A stretch of DNA of 64,000 bases from an uncultured Alteromonadaceae bacterium. Its GTDB lineage: Bacteria; Pseudomonadota; Gammaproteobacteria; Enterobacterales; Alteromonadaceae. Location: positions 25,325 through 89,324 of the forward strand of contig CANMXU010000021.1 in the NCBI GenBank assembly GCA_947501935.1, read 5' to 3'. The notes below the pieces were generated by a model. It searched no databases, was not told the origin of the DNA, and worked only from the letters and a program-made list of their open reading frames with translations. How positions within the stretch are numbered: position 1 is the stretch's first letter; every line of letters starts with the position of its first letter. The translations under genes and the position numbers were made by a program. Below are positions 37,788-45,159 of the stretch, piece by piece.

Positions 37788-40766
37788 TTAGAAGCGATAC
37801 ACCATGCCTAAATTAACTCGTCTACCCGGCTGCGCTAGATAATTTACCAATTCATCATATTTTAAGTAGCGCTCGGTTTTAGAGTCATTTAAGTTAACCA
37901 CAGAGAAATTCATTTTAAGGTGTTTATTAAAGGTATAGTTTGCGGTTAAGTCTAACTGACCACGTGCCGCTTCAATTTCAGGCAATACGTGATTACTGCC
38001 CCAACCTAGCTGAACATTTTCTCTTTTAGTAAATTCACTGCGCCAGTTATAAGCTAAACGAATACTTAAATCACCATCATCATAATACCCTACTAAGTTG
38101 TAGCTATGCTCTGACAAGCCTCGACGACCGATTTGTTCACCTTCTTGATCATATAAATTTGAATCTTCATCTGAATAGGTATAGTTAGCACCAAGTCCGG
38201 TATGTTTGAATATGCCAGGTAAGTCGCTAAATGCATGTTGTAGGCCTAATTCTAGACCTTGTATTTTGGTGCCCGGTAAGTTTTGAGGTCCACGTGCTTT
38301 AAACCATTCCTCGCCCACTTGAAAATCATGAGACTCTGCCGGAGTTCCTATGGTTGTATCTAAATCTTTATAAAAAAGCGCCGCTGAAAACATGCTGTCA
38401 TTGGTGTAATACCATTCATAGGAAAGATCGACATTAATGGCACGAATTGGCTCTAAGTCAGGGTTACCACGAGTAGCGTTACCCGCATATTCACGTCCTG
38501 TTTCAGGATCTGGTGCTATTTGGTCACTATAAGATAGTCGAACACTTGGCGAAATATGGGCAAGCGCGGGTCTAGAAATCGCTTTATTAGCAGCAAAGCG
38601 CAGCACCATTTCATCGTTTAAACCTAAATTGATATTAATAGTCGGCAAGAAGTCTTCGTAATCGGCATAATATGTACCCCAAGTATTAGTGCCCTCACTA
38701 ACATTAGTAACATAACCAGAAGACTCGGTATCTGTTTCTACATAACGAACACCTAAATTACCAAATAATGGCATATTGCCAACATCCGTGTAGAAATCAG
38801 CACGTAAATATAAAGCTAAGGTATTTTCTTCAACATCATATCTTGAGCCAACCGTTTCATAATAGCCATACCCTGTTTCTGGGTTAATCGCTCGAATGTC
38901 ATGCATGCCAAAATAATCAGTGAAAAAGTCATTGCCGCAAGTAGTGGTTAACCAAGAGTTAGGGAAATTACTACCGCCTAAATCGATTGGCTCACTCATG
39001 CCTAGACATTGCTGTAGATCACTAGCAACTTGTGCATTCGCAGGGTTATTGTTGGCGTCAGGGTCAAGCTTGTATTTTTGAATATTGCGAGTAAGGTATT
39101 TACCGTCAACCATTTTATCCCATTTCTGGTTGGTATTGATATAAGAGCGACGCTCAAATGCTCGAGTCGCATACCGAGTACCGGCTTTAACTTGAGTGAA
39201 AAAATCACCATCAAGCTCATAAGTTACATCTAGCGTAAAAGCATCATCTTGGTTTTTAGCATCATCAGCGTTACGCTGCATTTGAAAATAGCTTAAACGT
39301 TCATCATTTGGGTTAGTTATATCAATAGGTACCAAGCTTTGACCATTTACTGGCTTGTCAAACATGATGCCATTCGGAATATTACCGCCACTATAGTCAT
39401 AGCCATACATACCATCCCAGTCAAAATTATTCATCTGTCCATCGGTATTCCAGTCGTAGCCCATATTAAGCTGAGCTTGTTTGGTCCAACTTTTACCTGA
39501 AGTTGTAGAATATGCAGCCGCAACATTAAGGTTATCACTAAGCTGAATATCGCCACCTAGGGTTATTTTATTTGACTCGCGCCAAGTTTCTTTATTTGAT
39601 GGTGCGCCGCCCATACGCATTGAAGCACCACCAATTAAGGCTTGGTCCAGTATATAGCTGCCATTACCCAAATCTGAAGCACTCCAGTTCCCGTCTCCAA
39701 CCACACCACTGCGCCCCGTATTGCCAGCAATGGCTAATTGCGAGCCGGTTAAAAATTCTTCACCGCGGGTAATGGTGTAATCAAGGTAGAAGTTGGTATT
39801 ATCGCTTGGCTGCCATTGTAAAGTAGCATTTAACGAGTCACGCTCAATTTCACTATAGCGAGAATAAGCGCGTAATCCGTTAGGAATATAATAAACGTCA
39901 TTTTCATCCGCTACGCCATCACCATTAACATCCATATTCATGTCGTAGTTATAGTCGTTACCGTCATTTTTATATGGGTTGTTATTACTATTACCTGCGC
40001 CGGTAAAAGTACCGTCACGTCGAAGCCATGAACCCGGTGCATCATTATAATCACCGCCACCAAAAACATCGGTTTGCGTAGTCATGTTTTTACGGCCAGC
40101 ATTAATAATAAAGCCGAAGTCTCCAATGGCGGTATCACGAAAGTTTTTCACCACAAAAGCATTGATGTCAGGGTCAATTTGACCACTTTGCTCATTGTAT
40201 TTAGTTTTTGCCGTAATGGTGGCAAGTTGATCTTTTTGAATAGCTAGTGGTCGTCGAGTTTTTAAATTAACCGTACCACCTAATGAACCTTCAATTTTGT
40301 CAGCAGTAGGTGCTTTTAAAACTTCAATACCTGAAAAAAGCTCTGAGGGTAAGTCTTGAAAGTTAACGCTGCGATTTGCATCTGATCCTGTTGTTATTTG
40401 ACCATTTATTTCAACATTATTGTCTGAAATACCGCGAATTTGAACCGTTGAACCCTCACCGTCAGCTGAGCGCGCCATTTGAATACCAGTAACACGCTGT
40501 AAGGCTTCGGCAATGTTTTCATCTGGTAATTGGCCGATATCTTCTGCTGAAATAGAGTCCTTAATTTCACTAGAAAAACGTTTATCATTCATTGATTGTC
40601 GTAAACTGCCACGCACACCAGAAACAGTGATAACTTCAACTTCTTCTTCAGCTATCATTTTTGCTTTGTCTGCAGCAACGGCAGATAAAGGTACGGCACT
40701 TAACGCTAATAAACAGCCTTTACTAACCATAGATAAGGCAAACTGTTGATACTTTTTACTTGGCAT
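37788..40766 (-). CDS. TonB-dependent receptor 2 (TIGR01782-like)
   Basis: I set the start at 40766 (MPSKKYQQFALS), because GAGGAG lies 8 bases before it and overlaps the alternative ATG at 40781. The 992-residue product has a signal peptide (to about PLSAVAA), a plug (VSGVRGSLRQSMNDKR, SAEDIGQLPDENIAEALQR) and a barrel ending VNLGMVYRF. EF-hand-like loops lie at 39897-39932 (D-V-N-G-D-G) and 39420-39455 (D-W-N-T-D-G). It is clearly paralogous to receptors 1 and 3, with most divergence in the predicted extracellular loops, which suggests related but different ligands. Confidence 0.92.
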   Translation of the reverse strand: MPSKKYQQFALSMVSKGCLLALSAVPLSAVAADKAKMIAEEEVEVITVSGVRGSLRQSMNDKRFSSEIKDSISAEDIGQLPDENIAEALQRVTGIQMARSADGEGSTVQIRGISDNNVEINGQITTGSDANRSVNFQDLPSELFSGIEVLKAPTADKIEGSLGGTVNLKTRRPLAIQKDQLATITAKTKYNEQSGQIDPDINAFVVKNFRDTAIGDFGFIINAGRKNMTTQTDVFGGGDYNDAPGSWLRRDGTFTGAGNSNNNPYKNDGNDYNYDMNMDVNGDGVADENDVYYIPNGLRAYSRYSEIERDSLNATLQWQPSDNTNFYLDYTITRGEEFLTGSQLAIAGNTGRSGVVGDGNWSASDLGNGSYILDQALIGGASMRMGGAPSNKETWRESNKITLGGDIQLSDNLNVAAAYSTTSGKSWTKQAQLNMGYDWNTDGQMNNFDWDGMYGYDYSGGNIPNGIMFDKPVNGQSLVPIDITNPNDERLSYFQMQRNADDAKNQDDAFTLDVTYELDGDFFTQVKAGTRYATRAFERRSYINTNQKWDKMVDGKYLTRNIQKYKLDPDANNNPANAQVASDLQQCLGMSEPIDLGGSNFPNSWLTTTCGNDFFTDYFGMHDIRAINPETGYGYYETVGSRYDVEENTLALYLRADFYTDVGNMPLFGNLGVRYVETDTESSGYVTNVSEGTNTWGTYYADYEDFLPTININLGLNDEMVLRFAANKAISRPALAHISPSVRLSYSDQIAPDPETGREYAGNATRGNPDLEPIRAINVDLSYEWYYTNDSMFSAALFYKDLDTTIGTPAESHDFQVGEEWFKARGPQNLPGTKIQGLELGLQHAFSDLPGIFKHTGLGANYTYSDEDSNLYDQEGEQIGRRGLSEHSYNLVGYYDDGDLSIRLAYNWRSEFTKRENVQLGWGSNHVLPEIEAARGQLDLTANYTFNKHLKMNFSVVNLNDSKTERYLKYDELVNYLAQPGRRVNLGMVYRF

Positions 40767-40905
40767 GATGACTCTCCTCATGTGTTCATATAAGTGCCGC
40801 GCTTTTGCAAAACCTGCTAAAAGTCAGAGCACCTACAACAACTAAATACATTTATATGAACTGTTCGACTCTTCGACGACTCAGCTCTTTATAAGAAACA
40901 GGAGG

Positions 40906-40933
40906 AATATACTATTAAGAATACAAATAACAA
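40906..40933 (-). promoter_or_regulatory. promoter of TonB-dependent receptor 2
   Basis: TTGTTA (40928-40933) and TATATT (40906-40911) flank a 16-base spacer TTTGTATTCTTAATAG on the minus strand. The leader is about 135 bases. Confidence 0.7.
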
Positions 40934-41204
40934 CAAATTGACACGTAGATTTGGCGGGCTTTAACACTTATATGACAGAGCGCAGTTAGAGTAAACACTT
41001 ACCGGTAGCGCAATTACACATAATTACATAGTGAAAGCTTTATTTGACATAATTGTAACTTGAATGATTAGAGTTAGATTGCCAAATTTAAAAGACTTTA
41101 TTGACTTTTTTACCCCATAAAAAAAAATCGAGTACCTTTCAGTACTCGATTAGCTAACGCTACATATTGTCCACTAATACAAAAGTATTAGGCTGGGAGG
41201 AACA
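40934..41204. other. spacer between receptor genes 2 and 3
   Basis: I see only the receptor-3 terminator (41126-41151) in this stretch; nothing else is recognisable. Confidence 0.4.
41126..41151 (-). terminator. terminator of TonB-dependent receptor 3
   Basis: AATCGAGTAC and GTACTCGATT pair around a 6-base loop, followed on the minus strand by nine T residues. The stem resembles that of receptor 1, as expected for duplicated units. Confidence 0.88.
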
Positions 41205-44200
41205 TTAGAAGCGGTAAACAACACCTAAATTAAAACGACGGCCCGGTTCTGAAAGGTAATTAGTTAACTCTTCATATTTTAAGTAACGTTTACTTACTGA
41301 GTCATTTAAATTAACAGCCGAGAAATTAACCTTAAAGTGTTTATTGAAGCTATAGTTAGCACTTAAATCTAGCTGGCCGCGTGCTTCTTCATATTCGGTT
41401 AAGAAAGTATCAGATCCCCAACCTAATTGAACTCTTTGACGTTTAACAAACTCTGAACGCCAGTTATAGGCTAAACGTACACTTAATTTTTTATCATCAT
41501 AAAATGCCACTAGGTTAGCACTGTCTTCTGATAAACCTTTGCGACCTATTGTATCGCCTTCTTCATCTAAAACCTTACCAGGCTCTTCAGTATAGGTATA
41601 GTTGGCACTAAAACCGGTATGTGTTAACAAGCCAGGTAAAGAATCAAAGGTATGGGTTAATCCCAACTCAAGGCCTTGTAGTTCAGTTCCTTCTAAGTTT
41701 TCTTTAGTAAATACTTGCCACTTTTGCTCTTCGCCTTGAGAGTTGGTGATCCAAACATCTTTAGGTTCTGTTGCATTGGCAATTGTTGACTCAATATCTT
41801 TATAAAATATTGCGGCAGAAAACATGCTGCTATCAGAATAATACCACTCATAAGATAAATCGTAATTTATCGCTCGAACAGGATCTAGATCCGGATTACC
41901 ACCAAGACCAAAACCAGTGTAACCAGGTCCAACTTCATCACTAAAATTATATTTAACTGATGGTGAAATAGCAGATAATCCAGGACGAGACATTACCTTA
42001 GCTGCAGCAAAACGTAAGATCATTTCTTCGTTTATAGCTAAATTAAGGTTTAAACTAGGTAAAAAGTCGTCATAATCACCTTTTTCCGTAATCCAACTAA
42101 TTACACCGCCAACTTCTTGATAACCTGAAGATATTGTTTCTGTTTCGATATAACGGCCGCCAATATTACCAAATATTGACATGTCTGCGATAAAATCGAT
42201 ATAGAAATCAGCTCGCAAATACATAGCTAAGGTTTTTTCAGTTACATCGTATCGAGAGCCTGTGGTTTCAAAAATAGGCAAACCATTAGCACCTACAGTG
42301 CGTATATCAGCTAAATTAAATAAGTCCGTATGATAATCACTTCCACAAGTTGTTGTTGCCCATGACTGTGGCACACTACCAGAGAAGTTCGCCAATTTAA
42401 CACTTTCTGTCGAGAAACAGTCTTTTTGTAATTTTGACGCAAGTTCAGCTCGAGTTAAGCCAGTACCGGCAAAAGTGCCACTTTCGGTATTAGAAGCAGG
42501 GTCAACAGATATATCTTGAATTTTTACAGCTGTATATAATTCATTTCCATCTTCATCTAAAACGATAAGATTATTACCATCTGCATCTTTAATATTATTA
42601 CCATCTGCATCTTTTAAATTATATTTATAAGTATCTTTTTGACTTTTATTTATGTATGAAACTTTACCAAAGCTACGTTCAGCTTTACGAGCACCAACCT
42701 TAATACTAGTAAAGAATTCGGTATCTAAATCCAAAGTTGCGTCAATTTTAAATGAGCTATCATCTTGTTCAGTATCATCAGCATTGCGCTGCATTTGAAA
42801 ATAACTTAAATCGCTATTATTTAAACTGGTAGGATCAGAAATTTCACTTAAGTCAGCAACATCAAGAGGACCAAAAGGAGCGTCAGGTCGGTCATAAAAA
42901 GTATACTGGCCCATATCGCTGCCACGTAAATCAAAACCGACTAGACCAGCCCAATCTTTACCTGAAAAGTTATTATCCTGATTATAGTCTAACCCCATAT
43001 TAAGTTGTGCTTGTTTCGTATAACTAGAGCCTTCAGAGCGTGAGTATTCAGCTGAAACATTTAAATCATCAGTAATTTGAATATCGCCACCTACTGTAAA
43101 CTTAGCTGATTCACTAAATTTCTCTTTATGCGAAGGTCCACCACCCATTCGAACATTCACACCAGTAATCATTCCAGCATCATGTATATATCTTTGCTCA
43201 CCATTTCCCGTAGTACCTAAATATGAAAAGTTATGAGCAAAATTCAACGTTGGTCCAGCATTAGAAATAGCTGAATTAAATTGCGTACCTGATTCAGTTT
43301 CTTCACCGTCAGTTAATGTTGCATCAACAAATAAATTAATTTCGTCATTAGGTTGCCATTGTAGAGTAGCATTCAGCGAGTCACGCATTGTCTCAACATT
43401 CTTAGCATAAGTGCGGAAGCCACCATACATATAATAACCATCATTCGCATCAATAACGCCATCATTGTTATTGTCTAGACCTGTAGATGAAGAACTACTA
43501 TGTGTACCTGCTGGCCCACCGTTTTGTTCACCATTAACAAACCACCAGTTACCTGGAGCTTCTGCCCAAGCATCGCCATCTGAGCCACCAAAAGCCTCAC
43601 TACGCTTAAATGATTCTTTACGAGCTACAGTCGCTAAAAAACCAAAATCGCCAATAGCGGTATCACGCCAGTTTTTTGCCCCAAACACACTGAAATCAGG
43701 TGCTGTCTCTTCGGCTAAATCTGAATGTTTCGCTTTTGCAGTGACAGATAAAATATGATCTTTTTGAATACCTAACGGACGGCGAGTTTTTAAATTAATA
43801 GTACCACCTAAAGCACCTTCAATGCGGTCAGCTGTGGTCGCTTTTAAAACTTCAATACCTGAAAATAACTCAGACGGTAAATCTTGAAAATTTACGCTAC
43901 GATCTGACCCTGTACCTGAAGATGTTTGGCCGTTAATTTCAACATTATTATCAGATACACCACGAATTTGGATAGTTGTACCTTCACCCTCAGAGTCACG
44001 AGACATTTGAATACCAGTAACACGCTGCAAAGCTTCCGCGATATTTTCATCCGGTAATTGACCAATGTCCTCTGCAGATATTGAATCCATCACTTCAGAT
44101 GAGAAACGTTTATCATTCATAGACTGTTGAAGACTGCCGCGAATACCTGAAACGGTGATCACTTCAACTTCTTCTTCTGCTTTTTTACCTGCTTTAGCAT

Positions 44201-44303
44201 CTTCTGCCGCAAGTAAAGGCATAGAACTAACACTGATCGCTAGCAAACAAGCTTTGCTTACTGTCGTTAACGCAAACTGTTTTCGGTTGTTACCTTGCAT
44301 CAT
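41205..44303 (-). CDS. TonB-dependent receptor 3 (TIGR01782-like)
   Basis: This 1032-residue paralogue starts MMQGNNRKQFALTTVSK; GGGGGAG lies so close to the first ATG that the second (44300) may be used. A signal peptide, plug (VSGIRGSLQQSMNDKR, SAEDIGQLPDENIAEALQR) and barrel ending FNLGVVYRF are intact. EF-hand-like loops lie at 43440-43475 and 42954-42989 (the latter with N in place of G at position 6). It is longer than its sisters partly because of a tandem octapeptide (KDADGNNI/L) at about 42570-42616. It is inferred to import oligosaccharide from the same locus. Confidence 0.92.
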   Translation of the reverse strand: MMQGNNRKQFALTTVSKACLLAISVSSMPLLAAEDAKAGKKAEEEVEVITVSGIRGSLQQSMNDKRFSSEVMDSISAEDIGQLPDENIAEALQRVTGIQMSRDSEGEGTTIQIRGVSDNNVEINGQTSSGTGSDRSVNFQDLPSELFSGIEVLKATTADRIEGALGGTINLKTRRPLGIQKDHILSVTAKAKHSDLAEETAPDFSVFGAKNWRDTAIGDFGFLATVARKESFKRSEAFGGSDGDAWAEAPGNWWFVNGEQNGGPAGTHSSSSSTGLDNNNDGVIDANDGYYMYGGFRTYAKNVETMRDSLNATLQWQPNDEINLFVDATLTDGEETESGTQFNSAISNAGPTLNFAHNFSYLGTTGNGEQRYIHDAGMITGVNVRMGGGPSHKEKFSESAKFTVGGDIQITDDLNVSAEYSRSEGSSYTKQAQLNMGLDYNQDNNFSGKDWAGLVGFDLRGSDMGQYTFYDRPDAPFGPLDVADLSEISDPTSLNNSDLSYFQMQRNADDTEQDDSSFKIDATLDLDTEFFTSIKVGARKAERSFGKVSYINKSQKDTYKYNLKDADGNNIKDADGNNLIVLDEDGNELYTAVKIQDISVDPASNTESGTFAGTGLTRAELASKLQKDCFSTESVKLANFSGSVPQSWATTTCGSDYHTDLFNLADIRTVGANGLPIFETTGSRYDVTEKTLAMYLRADFYIDFIADMSIFGNIGGRYIETETISSGYQEVGGVISWITEKGDYDDFLPSLNLNLAINEEMILRFAAAKVMSRPGLSAISPSVKYNFSDEVGPGYTGFGLGGNPDLDPVRAINYDLSYEWYYSDSSMFSAAIFYKDIESTIANATEPKDVWITNSQGEEQKWQVFTKENLEGTELQGLELGLTHTFDSLPGLLTHTGFSANYTYTEEPGKVLDEEGDTIGRKGLSEDSANLVAFYDDKKLSVRLAYNWRSEFVKRQRVQLGWGSDTFLTEYEEARGQLDLSANYSFNKHFKVNFSAVNLNDSVSKRYLKYEELTNYLSEPGRRFNLGVVYRF

Positions 44304-44483
44304 AAACTCCCCCTATAGTGTTTATTAAAATGTCTTAGTGCTTTATTACTCAGCTTATTAGTAAGACATCTGCAATTACTTTAAGTAATTTTCTGATTTT
44401 AATGTCGACATTTAGTTAACTTAAAGCCAATAGATTAAAAATCGCACGACTAAATATGATTAACTTATAAATACCTTACAACT

Positions 44484-44511
44484 AATATACTATTTATAAT
44501 ACAAATATCAA
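44484..44511 (-). promoter_or_regulatory. promoter of TonB-dependent receptor 3
   Basis: TTGATA (44506-44511) and TATATT (44484-44489) flank the 16-base spacer TTTGTATTATAAATAG on the minus strand. The leader is about 175 bases. The motif ATTTGTATTATAAATA (44491-44506) recurs with one change at galE. Confidence 0.72.
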
Positions 44512-44710
44512 CAAATAAATTACATAATTTAACACCCTTCCAAAACCCTAATCAATAACCTGAAATATCAACCAGTTACACTCTGACGACCATGTAAAAA
44601 TAAAATGTAAAACTGAATTTTAATAAAATATGTTTAATTAATGTTAAAAATATAAGTAATAACGGCTATGTAATTTAGCTATGTAATCTTTTTTTAACAT
44701 ATATAATATA

Positions 44711-44740
44711 AAAAACCGAACAGCTAAGGTGTTCGGTTTT
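44711..44740 (-). terminator. terminator left behind the receptor pseudogene
   Basis: AAAACCGAACA and TGTTCGGTTTT pair around a 7-base loop. It sits just after the pseudogene stop codon, so it is probably the terminator of the lost receptor gene. Confidence 0.8.
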
Positions 44741-44741
44741 A

Positions 44742-45022
44742 TTATTTGCTAGATGTTTTTACGTAGCAGCGGTATACCACATCTAAGTGATAACGACGAC
44801 CCAGCGTTGAATAATAATTAACTAACTCTTCATGTTTCATATAACCTTCAGTCACTGAGTTATTTAAGTTAATTGCTGAAAAGTTAATTTTAAAATATTC
44901 GTTAAAAATATAGTTAGCAGTTAAGCCTAATTTTCCTAGTGCTTGTTTATTATCAGCTAACCTAGCTTCTACTTGCTTACTACACCTAATTTAAAAGCAC
45001 GGGGTAATCTTTTTGCATTCAT
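44742..45022 (-). pseudogene. relic of a fourth TonB-dependent receptor (ends only)
   Basis: From 45022 the minus strand encodes MNAKRLPRAFKLGVVSK and then a stop (44969-44971), like the first residues of a receptor signal peptide. In another frame, starting just there, it encodes about 75 residues ending at 44742: GLTANYIFNEYFKINFSAIN, NNSVTEGYMKHEELVNYYS, LGRRYHLDVVYR. This aligns with the last 60-70 residues of receptors 1-3 (ANYSFNKHFKVNFSAVNLND..., YEELTNYLS, GRRFNLGVVYR). About 900 central codons are gone, so a single internal deletion with frameshift explains it. The terminator behind it survives. Confidence 0.85.
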
Positions 45023-45159
45023 TTAGTGATTGATTTCATAACACTCTCCAATTTCAATGTTGAAAGATATCAACCATATTTAGATCGGGACAAATAAATA
45101 AAGGCCAACATTCGTTATGAATATTGGCCTTTTTATTGTGCAATAAATTATTTTTAAGG
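45023..45159. other. spacer with the GH43-1 terminator
   Basis: This short gap holds the terminator at 45112-45137 and possibly decayed control sequence of the lost receptor; nothing else is seen. Confidence 0.4.
45112..45137 (-). terminator. terminator of the first GH43-like gene
   Basis: AAGGCCAA and TTGGCCTT form the core of a stem extended by partly paired bases, followed by T residues on the minus strand as A/T tracts flank both sides. Confidence 0.75.

Noticed and set aside
43465..43758. 97-residue plus-strand frame antisense to receptor 3
   Set aside because: Proline- and serine-rich shadow of the receptor coding strand, with no independent support.
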